From positions 18,380,001-18,444,000 of the forward strand of contig NC_134025.1 in NCBI RefSeq assembly GCF_964204645.1: a stretch of DNA of 64,000 bases. The letters run 5' to 3'. Shown one piece after another: positions 11,173-21,418 of this stretch. Each line of letters opens with the position of its first letter. Position 1 is the stretch's first letter. The DNA is from Tubulanus polymorphus. Its lineage: Eukaryota > Nemertea > Palaeonemertea > Tubulaniformes > Tubulanidae. The notes under the pieces are model-generated. The model worked only from the letters and a program-made list of their open reading frames with translations. It was not told the DNA's origin and ran no database searches. The translations under genes and the position numbers were made by a program.

Positions 11173-11873
11173 AAACAGAACAAAAGAAGATATCATATCA
11201 TATCATATATATGAATATAGATGGAATGATAATGTAGTAGTTTTAAATGTTTCGTAGCGGCTGTCCACTAACCACAGATCAAAGTTAATCGCCTGATATG
11301 AAATATATATTTCTTATAGAGATATAGTAGTTCAGTGAGAATTCAAACTTATGGGTAATTTTGTGTGATCACAACGCTGACCAATAGAGAAAGCTGTAAG
11401 GCCTAAGAAAAGATGCAATAAATATAACATATCTTTCAATATGATGATGAAGTATTCAACTGGCCATCTGATCACATCAATAATACTTTGACTTATCTTA
11501 TTGAAAAATACCGGTCGAGTGTTAATGGGAGAACCTTGAATTCGAAATAATTCCACACTCAATCGTTTACTTTGAAAACACAATTTGCAATTTGTGGACA
11601 TGCATTTTTCTCTGCACCAAAAGCATGAAGTATATTATCTTTGCTTGTAAAAATTTGAAATTTTGGGGAAGATTTTTGACCTCGTTAACCTGTGAACAGG
11701 TCCTTCATATATTTTCTAAGACCGACCCTTGAAATAATGCTGAGAGTTTCGAGGAAAATTTTGGTAGGATGTAAACTTAAGCTGCTTGGATTGCTAATTA
11801 TTGATTCTATACACAATAATCTAGAGTACCATGAGACTCGATAGAATATCGTTTTTTCAATGGGGTCCTGCTA
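11173..11873. other. Intergenic DNA without recognisable feature
   Basis: Apart from a short CATAT tract near 11190-11210, I see no repeat, gene or RNA in this stretch. Short open frames here lack domains or partners elsewhere in the window. Confidence 0.6.
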
Positions 11874-12806
11874 ATGTACGAAACTACGAAATTACGAAAT
11901 ATGAAACGAAATTACGAAATATGGAGCGAAATTACGAAACTACGAAATTACGGAATGGAAATGTTTTGCCAGTAGTGCTAAAATACGAACCGAAATACGA
12001 AACGAAATGGTCACATTTCAAACACACGCCCATACTATGGTCAAAGCTCGTTATAACGCTACGGGACAGTAAAAATCTCGGCGGTGCATGTAAATGATCT
12101 TTTGAAAGTACCATATTCAAGAATTTATGTTCCTTAAACTGGAGGGTTTTAAGAACGTCTAGAATTAGTAGAAACTTGTAGGATGTTCTCAAAAACAAAT
12201 AATGAATACGCTGCGCCATTTCCACGAACTCAGACGCGGTAAAGCATAGTGAAATGATAGGCCCTACACATGGACTACATGACGATCTTTTTACCGCTTA
12301 ACAGCGTAGTGACGAGCAATTTGAAAAAAATTCCGGCCGTGAATTTTCTTTTCGAATCCGCATCCCTTGCAAAATCCAGACTTTATAGCTCCTCAGCGAG
12401 GTATCAATTTTTTAGCCTAAACACTGCAGGATATATTTTAAGGCACACTTCGTTCTCTAACCCGTAATTTATTAATCGCTACCCTCCAGTTGTATATGAG
12501 CATACGCAGATCATTCTCCCTGATGGCATCGCTAAACTCAGTCGCGGCACGCAACCCTGCCACACTAGACCGGGTGCGCATGTTTAAGCCAGCTCCACGA
12601 ATCCGCTGCGATAGCGCAAACAATTACAAAATTTTCGTTTCGTATTACATTTTACACTTTAGCAGGACCCGGGAAAAAATGACCATTTCGTTTCGTAGTT
12701 TTGCATTTCGTATAGTATTTCGTTTCGTACTTTAGCATTTCTTAATTTCGTTTCATATTTCGTAATTTCGTTGCATATTTCTTAATTTCGTAGTTTCGTA
12801 CTTTAG
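11874..12806. mobile_element. TIR element built of ACGAAATTACGAAATAT-type repeats
   Basis: The left end (GTACGAAACTACGAAATTAC, about 140 bp of related repeats up to CGAAACGAAATGGTCA near 12015) is mirrored at the right end (12676-12806, ending GTAGTTTCGTACTTTA). The centre (12020-12640) has no coding potential. The right end abuts Polinton sequence at about 12818 almost directly, so its insertion or a linked deletion probably removed the left third of Polinton copy A. No clear target duplication is seen. Confidence 0.65.
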
Positions 12807-12817
12807 AAGTACCCATA

Positions 12818-14812
12818 ACTTACAAGCTAAAAAAGTAAATTTTGTACCAGTTATATTTCATAATCTATCAGGATATGATGCACATTTATTCATCAAACAG
12901 TTATGCCATAAAATAGAAGGAATCAATAATGAAATAGAAAAATTAAATTCAAATAGATCAAAAGATAAAATACCAACTTATAAATTTAAAATGTTAGCTA
13001 AAACATGTGAGAATTATATATCATTCCAATTTGGTTACCTAAGATTTATAGATTCATATAGATTTTTAAATAGTTCATTAGATAACTATCAAAATCCATA
13101 TTCTTTCTGTAAAAATCATAATGATTTTAATATAACTGAACTTACAAAAGAATAATTCTATGATGAATTAAAAAACGAATGTGTTAAAGATGAAGTCTAT
13201 AATAGAGCATTGAATCAGATGTATTAATATTAACTGATATATTTGAAAGGTGTAGAGATGTAAACCTAAAATATTTTAACATTGATCCTTGTCATTGTTA
13301 TTCATCACCAGTTTAACATGGGATTGTGGATTAAAATTTACAGATATAAAAATGGATTTGTTAACAAATATAGATCAATTACTATTATTTGAAAAATCTA
13401 TAAGAGGAGGAGTTTCAGGTGTATTAGGGGATAGATATTTCAATGTAAATGATAACCCTGGATATAAGTTATTATATATAGATGCAAATAATTTGTATGG
13501 TTGGGCAATGATGGAACCACAACCTTATGGAGTATTTGAAATAAGTGAAGTTTTACAACATGAAAATAATTATAAATTTGATTGGGAGAAAAGAATCCTA
13601 GATATTGCAGATGATTCAGATACTGGTTACTTCTTCGTTGTAGATTTAGAATATCCTGAACATATTAAATTTAAATCTAGAAATCTAGCATACTGTCCCG
13701 AACATAAAACTGTAACACATGAACAATATCAAATTATCAAAAAAGAATTAAACCCGAAAATCATATTCATACAGAAAAGTTAATGGTAACTCAGAAAGAT
13801 AAATATACTTATGTAGTACATTATAGAATGTTGAAGTTTTATTTGAATCAAGGAATGGTTCTAAAAAAAGTACATAGATATATTTCATTCAGTCAATCTA
13901 AGTGGTTAGAAAAATACATAGATTTTAACACCAAACAGAGAACTGAAGCTAAAACTGATTTTGAGAAAGATTTCTTCAAGTTAATGAACAATGCATTCTA
14001 TGGTAAGACTTGTGAAAATATTAGAAATAGAAATGATATTGAGTTAGTTAGTAATGGTAAAAGAATTAGACATTTACAAACATACCCTAAATTTATAGGT
14101 AACAGAATATTTGATGAAGATTTAGCTGAAGTTAAAATGAGAAGAACTTCTATGAAACTTAATAAACCATTTATGTTGGAGCATCAGTTTTAGAATTATC
14201 AAAGTTATTAATGTATGAATTCTATTATAATGTATTACAACCTCATTTTGGAGAAAAACATATAGAAATCTTATATTTTGATACCGACAGTTATATATTA
14301 AAGATAAAAACTAATAACATAACTGATGATTTAAAAACATTAAAACATCATTTTGATTTCAGTAACTATCCTAAAGATCATGAATTGTTAAGCAATGATA
14401 ATAAAAAAGTTCCTGGTAAATTCAAAGATGAATTAGGTGGTGAAGAAATGAAAGAGTTCATTGGTATTAGATTTAAAATGTATTCATATAAAACTAAAGA
14501 ACATGAAGCTAAAAAGTTAAAAGGAATAACCAAAAGTGTAGTAGAAAAGTATATTCATTTCAAAGATTACATCAATTGTATATTCAATGAAGAAGTTAGA
14601 AAACATAAGATGAGATGTTTAAGATCTGAAGATCATGAAATGTTTATTGAAGAAATTGAAAAGGTTAGTCTAAACCCATTTGATGATAAAAGATATATTT
14701 TAGATGATGGATGTCATACAGTGGCATATGGTTGTAATTTAGATGAATACTTAAAATTTAAAGGAGAAGAAACAAAAGAGAATGAGATTATGAACAGGAT
14801 TCTAACGTGTTA
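12818..14812 (+). pseudogene. polB: Protein-primed DNA polymerase B, C-terminal half (copy A)
   Basis: This replicates the linear element genome from a terminal protein. Visible are the Exo II region (HNLSGYDAHLFIKQ), polymerase motif A (YIDANNLYGWAM, near 13480), motif B (KLMNNAFYGKTCEN, near 13980) and motif C (YFDTDSYILK, near 14270). The N-terminal half present in copy B (54846-56750) is absent. About 100 bp is deleted at about 13090, a stop lies near 13153, and frame changes lie near 13200-13290, 13725-13785 and 14175-14200. Motif C is uninterrupted here, unlike copy C, which carries an intein at this point. Confidence 0.93.
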
Positions 14813-14842
14813 ATCAAATTTTAATAAAAATATATTATTAAA

Positions 14843-15196
14843 ATGGTGAGTAAACAAGCACACAGTGAGTACAACAAATTATTTCTAGATAGAATAAAAG
14901 ATACTTCAAATGTCAAATCAGTAGATTATAAATTTAAGAAGTTAAAAGAATTAACAATCCATAAGAAATATCTAATTACAAATATTGTTACAGTTACTGA
15001 CAAATATGGAGATAAATTAGTTATACACTTAGAATATGAAGGATTAAAAGGAAATACATATAAATTCAGAACATATTTACCAGATAGATTTCATAGATTA
15101 TCAAGTGAAGATTTAGAAGAATTATGTTCAGGTGATTTCTATTTCATATATAAGGGTAAGAATGAGAAAGGGCACCATGAAATAGATTTCGATTAA
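14843..15196 (+). CDS. Small conserved Polinton protein, possible OB-fold ssDNA-binding protein
   Basis: A 117-codon frame starts 30 bases after the polymerase stop and is conserved in copy B (58927-59280) with only scattered changes. The core alternates beta-type segments (YLITNIVTVTDKYGDKLVIH, then TYKFRTYLPDRF, then DFYFIYKGK). This pattern fits an OB-like barrel, and its place right after the polymerase fits a replication role. Both points are inference; I cannot name the family. It is open, so probably intact. Confidence 0.75.
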   Translation: MVSKQAHSEYNKLFLDRIKDTSNVKSVDYKFKKLKELTIHKKYLITNIVTVTDKYGDKLVIHLEYEGLKGNTYKFRTYLPDRFHRLSSEDLEELCSGDFYFIYKGKNEKGHHEIDFD

Positions 15197-15210
15197 AATG
15201 TGTAAAATAA

Positions 15211-15965
15211 ATGATAGAATTAAAAGAATACAGAATATTTGTTGATTCTAGAAGGCTTACAAATTATAAATCACATAATTTACTAATACAATTAGATAGA
15301 GAATTTAAGAATTGTGTTGATTTAAAATTAGTTAATATAAGTTTATGTAATTCTTTTCATAATATATCAGATAAAACTTTTTAACATAGAGGGTTTATGA
15401 TTTATATGAGAAAAAAGATAAATGGTTTCATATATTTTTAAAACCAGGATTATATAATTTAGAATCATTAGCGCAGGAAATTAACAGAAGAGCTCGGTTG
15501 AAAATCGGGGGTACTTCTGTATTTGAAATTAAATTTAATAAAATTGATAGTAATAATAAAATAAGAATGAAGATATCTAATGAACAACATAAATTTATGG
15601 TAAACAAACCAATAGCTAAAATATTAGGAATTAAACCGCTTACAGTTACTGGAAACGCAGAAGGCATCTCAAATATAATACCTTTAACACACTTTTATAT
15701 TTATTGCAATTTAATCGATCCTACAAAAACTTTCGAAGCAACTAAAGAAACAATTTGTAGTTCTAGTATACTAAATATTTTACCGCTAAAAAATGTTAAA
15801 CAATTTGGAACTCAAATAAATTATAATTTAACATAATGTGATTTTAAACCTTGCATTCCTAAATTTAATAATTTTAGATTAGAAGTAAGAAATCATAATG
15901 GATACTTAATTGATTTGAATAACTTTCCTGTAATTTATGAATTAACTATAAGATGTAAAGAGTAA
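15211..15965 (+). pseudogene. Penton-like minor capsid protein candidate (copy A)
   Basis: About 250 codons. The start context is AAATAAATG. The C-terminus (FNNFRLEVRNHNGYLIDLNN, then a hydrophobic strand) resembles the final strands of Polinton and virophage minor capsid (single jelly roll) proteins, where a G-x-L/I-I-D/P-F turn is usual. This is family knowledge applied by eye, so the function is tentative. Breaks: a stop near 15382, a frame change near 15400-15500, and a stop at 15834-15836 where copy B has a Glu codon. Copy B (59298-60059) shows the gene with a single nonsense codon. Confidence 0.55.
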
Positions 15966-15984
15966 TTTTTTCGCTATATAAATG
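15966..15984 (+). promoter_or_regulatory. T-tract plus TATAAATG start motif
   Basis: Six T residues (15966-15971) are followed after a 5-base gap by TATAAATG, whose ATG is the start of the next gene. The same layout recurs before many genes of this element family. Confidence 0.5.
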
Positions 15985-16338
15985 AATATAATTGTTGGAC
16001 CGAGTATATGTTTTGGGTTTGATTTTAAACATGAGAAAGAAATGAAAGTTAACATTACTGATGTAATTACACATATTGAAAATATTGCATTTTCTAATGA
16101 AACAACATTTGAGTATGAAACAACAATAGATAGAGAAACTTTCAATGTAGAAAAGACTACTAATTTAATTAGAAAATCTTTAAGATTTTATGAATTGGAC
16201 GAAGATTTTATCATCGATGATATTAAAAAAATAATAATTGAAATATATACAAATGAAACTAGTAATGAAATAAATGTTGAATTAATCATCACTAAGATAA
16301 CTAAATATTTTGAAGATAGTAATTTTTTTGATAAATAA
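15982..16338 (+). CDS. Conserved Polinton protein of unknown function, 118 aa
   Basis: Open frame with homologue of 113 codons in copy B (60077-60418). The first 19 residues are well conserved (VGPSICFGFDFKH), the middle is variable, and the C-terminus (INVELII.K.TKYFEDSNFF) is conserved. It is acidic and probably soluble; no membrane segment or known domain is visible. Its stop TAA is shared with the TAAATG of the next gene, so the two are packed with no spacer. It lies in the structural/membrane block between the penton-like gene and the small membrane proteins. Confidence 0.75.
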   Translation: MNIIVGPSICFGFDFKHEKEMKVNITDVITHIENIAFSNETTFEYETTIDRETFNVEKTTNLIRKSLRFYELDEDFIIDDIKKIIIEIYTNETSNEINVELIITKITKYFEDSNFFDK

Positions 16339-16560
16339 ATGAGTGATAATAAGTGGATAATAACTGGATTATATAATGGAGCATTACTACCAGTTGGAAC
16401 TGTTGGTTATTCAATGGTATTAAAAAAAGTATTTAAAATGGGAAGTGTTAATGTTGATAGATTTGATATAAATGATATCTTGAAATTAACATTAGCAGTT
16501 ACTTTATCTAATTTAACGATTGATTATTTGGAAAAACAAAAATATATTCCTCCCATATAA
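16339..16560 (+). CDS. Small hydrophobic conserved Polinton protein, 73 aa
   Basis: The start follows GATAAATAAATG directly. The protein differs from the copy B product (60419-60640) at only two or three residues, which makes it one of the best conserved genes here. It has a Gly/Val/Leu-rich middle that could be one membrane helix (ILKLTLAVTLSNLTI) and a conserved C-terminus YLEKQKYIPPI. No known domain is visible. Strong conservation of so short a frame argues for a real product, perhaps a virion or membrane component. Confidence 0.75.
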   Translation: MSDNKWIITGLYNGALLPVGTVGYSMVLKKVFKMGSVNVDRFDINDILKLTLAVTLSNLTIDYLEKQKYIPPI

Positions 16561-16568
16561 ATGCATAA

Positions 16569-16588
16569 TTTTTTTTGCTAAATAAATG
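16569..16588 (+). promoter_or_regulatory. T-tract plus CTAAATAAATG start motif
   Basis: Eight T residues (16569-16576) precede GCTAAATAAATG by one base. The same GCTAAATAAATGG occurs before the next gene in copy B (61099-61110). Confidence 0.5.
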
Positions 16589-17008
16589 GCTTCTGCAATT
16601 ATAACTATTATAGGATCGGCAATTGTTAACGCTTTAGCATTTACTGGTGGCGGTTTTTTATTTAAACATATTGATAAAAAGGGTTCATTATCAGAACAAA
16701 AAAGACATAACTTAGCATTAGAAAAATACAATAAATCAGCAGAAGAATATAGAGAAAAGAGGCAAAATTACATGGATTATATTAACAAGGAATTATATGA
16801 TCAGAAGATTTCACATAGAGATTTTCAATCAGTCGATGATGCAATGAGTTTATATAACGCGGTAACCAATAGAGAAAAATTACATCTATACAAACCTAAA
16901 TTATCAGATTATTATACCCCAAGTAAAGAACAACAGAAATATGAAATAATTTGGATTTTAGGCGGAACAGTTATTGTTATATTTGTAGCATATAAATTTA
17001 CTAATTAG
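16586..17008 (+). CDS. Conserved Polinton membrane protein, 140 aa
   Basis: The protein has an N-terminal membrane segment (IITIIGSAIVNALAFTGGGF), a charged helical middle (residues about 35-75, with an EKYNKSAEEYREKRQNYMDY stretch), a conserved YTPSKEQQKYE motif and a C-terminal membrane segment (IIWILGGTVIVIFVAYKF). Related two-helix proteins accompany Polinton polymerase genes in many invertebrates; that is recollection and was not checked. The copy B homologue (60665-61085) has a frameshift near 60940. A role in the virion or its membrane is an inference from context. Confidence 0.8.
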   Translation: MASAIITIIGSAIVNALAFTGGGFLFKHIDKKGSLSEQKRHNLALEKYNKSAEEYREKRQNYMDYINKELYDQKISHRDFQSVDDAMSLYNAVTNREKLHLYKPKLSDYYTPSKEQQKYEIIWILGGTVIVIFVAYKFTN

Positions 17009-17009
17009 T

Positions 17010-17029
17010 AATTTTTTTCTAAATAAATG
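17010..17029 (+). promoter_or_regulatory. T-tract plus CTAAATAAATG start motif
   Basis: AATTTTTTTCTAAATAAATG lies in the 18-base gap after the 140-aa gene and supplies the start of the gene at 17027. Confidence 0.5.
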
Positions 17030-17459
17030 GATGATAAAGTTGATAATATTGATATTATTCCTCATGATATCAATAAAACTAAATTGAAAATATATTTAGA
17101 AAAACAAATATTAGAATTTGAAAGTGACTTAAAGATAAAAAAGAAAAATATTTAAAAGTAAAATTATATATTATTTTATTATCAGTGGTTCGGTTACAAT
17201 TGGTTCTGTAATAACATTTCTAGCAATATTTTCACCATTAACACCTTAAGCTATATCAATTGGTGTATTAGGATTAAGTTCAAGTGTTTTAACCGGTATA
17301 AGTTCAAAATTGAATATAAAAAGTAATAAAGAAAAAATTAAAACTATTATAAAAGAAATTAATAAATTAAAGAATACACTAGATTATATAATAATTTTAA
17401 ATGGTCATATAACAGTTGAAGAACAAGATAAATTATTAAAAGAATTAATAAATTATTAA
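17027..17459 (+). pseudogene. Conserved Polinton membrane protein, frameshifted (copy A)
   Basis: The first 43 codons (starting MDDKVDNIDIIP) end in a frameshift near 17145. Another frame then encodes a hydrophobic stretch with Gly/Ser/Val/Ile-rich helices (about 17175-17310) and a charged C-terminus ending EEQDKLLKELINY. A stop also sits near 17248. The homologue in copy B (61107-61525) is broken as well, at other points, so the gene was intact in a common ancestor. Function unknown; two membrane helices are likely. Confidence 0.65.
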
Positions 17460-17478
17460 TTTTTTTATTATATAAATG
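17460..17478 (+). promoter_or_regulatory. T-tract plus TATATAAATG start motif
   Basis: Seven T residues (17460-17466) and TATATAAATG precede the 351-codon gene. The layout is almost the same as that before 62880 in copy B. Confidence 0.5.
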
Positions 17479-18531
17479 GGGTTTCCAAAAGCTTTCCAAT
17501 ATAATAAATCAATTAAATATAATATTCCTGCAATAGATTTTAACAAAAATATTACATATAAAAATTTAGTTTTAAATTTATTAACTAATTTAGAAATTTA
17601 TGTTACTGAATCACAGTTTTTTATTTCTAAAATGGAAAATATATTTAATACGTATGAAGTTACTTTTACTCGAGATGAATATCATATATATAAAGTAAAA
17701 TCTAATATGAAATATTGGCAGAATCAATTAAACTTTACTGTTTATTGTGCAACAACTGGTTGTGGTATAAGTTGGAATTATCATTTAAATAACTTAGATA
17801 AAAATTTGAATTATTCTGATTTAAAATTAATTCACACAATATTTAGATTTCACACATATTTTCAAATCAGAATAATATTAAATGAATTAGAATGTCCTTT
17901 ACCCGGATCTAAATATTTTAAAGAATTGGATAATAATATTAATCTATCTAAGTTTTATAAAATATGTAATGAATTTAATATAAATATTAATTCCGATTTT
18001 AGAGCGCATGGTAAATTGCAAGGTATTGGTGAAGACTATGAAATAAAAAGAATTGATTATATGCATAGAATTGGAGCTTATCATAATTATAAAATTGATA
18101 ATAATAATGGTTGGATTAACTTCATTTTAGAAAATAGTGAAGGTTTTACAAAATCAGGTATACAAAGAATAAATCAATCTATTAGAACTTATTTGATATG
18201 TATTTTAGGCGCGCAAGTTGAAACAAGATCACCAATAGTTGGAAATGATAACACTTCATTCGATGCGCAGAAACAATTTAAAGTTTTATTTGAAGATTCC
18301 ATTCATAATGATAAAAATAGAACGATCCCAGAAAACATTGCAAGATATCAAAATTATCTAGATAAATCACATATTAGATTAAATTATTGTATAGGCCCTA
18401 ATCTATTAATTATTTCTAATGATTTAGTATCAAAGATGGGAAACATAATTGGTTATAATAATTTAATTAAAACTGCAACAATAAATAATTCATTTGGATT
18501 GAATGATATAAATAAAAAAGATTATCACTGA
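17476..18531 (+). CDS. Large conserved Polinton protein of unknown function, 351 aa
   Basis: Open frame. Conserved landmarks are VYCATTGCGISW, FRFHTYFQIR..LNELECPLPG, FILENSEGFTKSGIQRINQS, a GAQVETRSPIVGN segment and FDAQKQFKVLFEDSIH. No membrane segment is obvious. The copy B homologue (61542-62628) keeps about 70 residues between the ECPLPG and SEGFTK regions that are shortened and altered here (about 18000-18110), so copy A probably has an internal rearrangement that kept frame. Similar proteins accompany invertebrate Polintons; their role is not known to me. A structural role is a guess from its place in the block. Confidence 0.75.
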   Translation: MGFPKAFQYNKSIKYNIPAIDFNKNITYKNLVLNLLTNLEIYVTESQFFISKMENIFNTYEVTFTRDEYHIYKVKSNMKYWQNQLNFTVYCATTGCGISWNYHLNNLDKNLNYSDLKLIHTIFRFHTYFQIRIILNELECPLPGSKYFKELDNNINLSKFYKICNEFNININSDFRAHGKLQGIGEDYEIKRIDYMHRIGAYHNYKIDNNNGWINFILENSEGFTKSGIQRINQSIRTYLICILGAQVETRSPIVGNDNTSFDAQKQFKVLFEDSIHNDKNRTIPENIARYQNYLDKSHIRLNYCIGPNLLIISNDLVSKMGNIIGYNNLIKTATINNSFGLNDINKKDYH

Positions 18532-18541
18532 TCCAAAATTA

Positions 18542-18787
18542 ATGGAAGGTGAAAAGATTAAAAAACATATTCAATCAACAGAAACTAAAATTAAAAATAT
18601 TAGATTTAATAATGATTCTAAAATAAAAGATTACAATACATCAGAAAGTATAAAAACTGATATTATTCAACGTGATATAATTAAAACTAATAATGATAAT
18701 AAATTTCATGAAAATACTAAATTAGCTATAACTTGTATAGGAATTGTAATAGGAGGAATATTATATTTTAAATTTTTTATTATATAA
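18542..18787 (+). CDS. Small protein with C-terminal membrane anchor, 81 aa
   Basis: A Lys/Asn-rich hydrophilic N-terminal part (about 55 residues) is followed by a single hydrophobic helix (LAITCIGIVIGGILYFKFFI) that ends the protein, which suggests a tail-anchored product. The homologue in copy B is at 62632-62863. The start context here is TTAATGG, one of the few that lack TAAATG. The gene lies 10 bases after the previous stop and runs straight into the next start. Confidence 0.65.
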   Translation: MEGEKIKKHIQSTETKIKNIRFNNDSKIKDYNTSESIKTDIIQRDIIKTNNDNKFHENTKLAITCIGIVIGGILYFKFFII

Positions 18788-20247
18788 ATGGAAGAAGATA
18801 TTCCAATGGGTACTTTTGGTGCCGCCCCCGGTATAAGTGATGAACCACAACCTGATTTTAATGAAACTAATATTGATAATGATGATGAATCAGCATATAA
18901 TACTAATTTAGCAGATAGTGGTTCTAAAGCCCCATCAACAGATGAATTTGATAGAAGATCTAAATCGAAAATAGATACTGAAATTGAAGATCCAGATTTA
19001 GTAAGACAAGATTTAGATTATATAGACCAAGTGTATAAATTCAAACCTATATTTAAAAATTCTGGATATAATATAAATGATAGAGGTGCTAGAATTTTTG
19101 AAAGAGAATTAAAATCTTTAGATGGTGAATATTATTATCATTTGAAAGATGATTATTATATTAATATCTCTTATAAAAATCAAAAAAAAATATTAGCAGA
19201 ATCAACTTTGGAAAAATTAGAACCAGATAGAATTAAAAGAATAAGTAATAGTAATGAAATAGAAAATGTAGCACAAGAAAAAATAAATAAAAATAGAAAA
19301 TTATTTAAACAAAGAATTAATGATTTATTTGAAAAATCGATAATAATTTAGAACCAGAAATGGAAGAGTATGGAGATGGATTAGATAAATTAAGATCTTC
19401 AACACCCGAAACATCGAGAAGAGATATTCAACAAATTGATAATGATTCAAGTCAATTACAATTAGTAAAACATTTTGATAACATGTTAGATACAGTTCAT
19501 TCATTTGAAGAAGAGATGAATAGTGTTTTAGATACACCCGGTGCTGAAACTGGAATAAATCGAATACAATCTTTACTAGAAAAAGGATTATTTGATTTAA
19601 CTGATGATGAATTAGAAGCATTTCCTGAACAAGCACGAAGAGAAATTAAAGGTATGCAAGAATCAGCTGATAAAATTGCGCATGAAAAAAGTAAAAGAGA
19701 TATTAAAATTAGATTTTTAGAAAAAGATAGAACTGATAAAATTAAAGAAATAGAACAACTAAAATTAGATAGAGATAATAAAGTTATTAAAGAAATCGAA
19801 TTTAAAAAAAGAAATGCATATTTAGAAAAAGAAAAAGATGATTTAGAATATAACATAGAATTACAGAAAGAAGAAATTAAATTGTTATTAAAATCATATG
19901 ATTATAATATGAATAGGTTAAAGGTTATTTTTAAAGAGTTAATAATAAAACCAGATTCTAAAATATCATTAGAAGATAGAATAAAATTATTATTTAAATT
20001 AGAAGGTATAACAATTCTTTCAATTCTAACAGCTGTTACTATGTTATTTACAACAATTGGTTTAGCTATATCAAATTCATTGAAATCTACTCCTACTCCC
20101 AATAAACCAGATAAACCCCCGAATGATAATAATTCTATACAAGATAAAGTTAAAGATGGTTTAAAGAAATTAGCAAAATATTTATGGGAACTATCTAAAA
20201 AATCTGCTGCAGCTTTACCAGGAATTATTGCATCAATTGTTGGTTTT
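18788..20247 (+). pseudogene. Long coiled-coil membrane protein, 5' part (copy A), cut by LINE
   Basis: Two open frames (18788-19351 and 19360-20247) are one gene: compared with copy B (62880 onward), a single base is missing near 19340. Order: acidic, disordered N-terminus (to about residue 70), a GYNINDRGAR region, a long Lys/Glu heptad coiled coil (about 19640-19900), a hydrophobic helix (ILTAVTMLFTTIGLAI, near 20030), a Pro/Asn linker and an Ala/Lys region ending ALPGIIASIVG. A Tx1-like LINE then interrupts the gene at 20248; the last 43 codons lie at 25573-25701. Such proteins are common in invertebrate Polintons; the role is unknown. Confidence 0.8.
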
Positions 20248-21418
20248 GATTGTAAAATAGGGATTGTCCCCATTATTTATTTATTTGGCTGGTAAATTTT
20301 GTTTGATTTTTCGATTGAGTGTCCCTTACAGACCCACCACGTCTGCCGGGAGCGAAACAGGGGGTTTGATTTTGAAATCGGAAATCGAAGTACAGATATA
20401 GATGTGTGATCGGCGGTCAATTAACAGAATATTTTAAAATCGAAGTACATAATTGGAAATTCGGTTCCGGTTCATCCAAACAATCTTCCATTCAGTCTGA
20501 ACCGGCAAGCGACTGATTGGGATGAATTTTTCTGGCTGCCTAATTTAATACAATGAGATTCTGGAAATAGCTATATTACAAGTTCATTTTGTCCATTTTT
20601 ATATTTTTTGGTCGTTTTCTACGTGTAAATAGTCCGATAGTTTATATTGTGGTTTTTTTTTCTCGGGTAGATGTTGATGTAGAAGTCTTCTAAGTTGATG
20701 ATCCCGCGTGTTGACTAGATAGGAAGAAAGCACATTTCCAAACGCAAATTTTCCAGATGAGAGTATGGCCCTGGGGTATCCGAAGTGTAGTTGTATGACA
20801 TCGACGGTGCAGCTCCAATGAGGATGGGTTTCTCCGTCAAGGGGTGCGCAGTTGGTACTTCACATCTGGTGCTGAATTTGCCTAAAAGTATAAGTTTTAC
20901 ACTGGGAGCAGTTATGTGTTTCTAATATACAGTGAGTTAGGTCCGTGAATGTATCGCAATCAAACGGACAGTGCTATGCGTATTGATAGACCGTCAGTAA
21001 GAAAGCGGCACAGACACGTGAATATTGAATACATGTTTGTACACTTACATATATACAGTCTTGATCGGGTTTTATTTACATCGTCACGATTAGGTTTTTG
21101 GTAGCTTTTAATGAGACTGATGTCAAGAGGCAACTTTCCAGTCACCATTGCGCGTAGATAGACTGAGCTTGCTATCCTAAGGTCACAAACGGAGGCAGCG
21201 TTCCAGCTATCGTGGCAATGAGACTGAGTTTACAGTCAAAACATCAGAAACAGTAAACTAATAAACTAATGCGTATGTGATGATATAGAGCAAAAGTGGT
21301 CAGACAGTTCTATGCGTATTGATAGACCGTCATCCCTGTTCGATCTAAATCAGAACATACCTCAAGTGTCAAAGTCGGGATATGTAGGTGTAAGTAATAA
21401 AAAAGGCGTTGGGTTTAA

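Noticed and set aside
19325-20273. Several 100-120 codon minus-strand ORFs inside the coiled-coil gene
   Set aside because: Antisense shadows of Lys/Glu-rich coding; the plus-strand frame is conserved in copy B.
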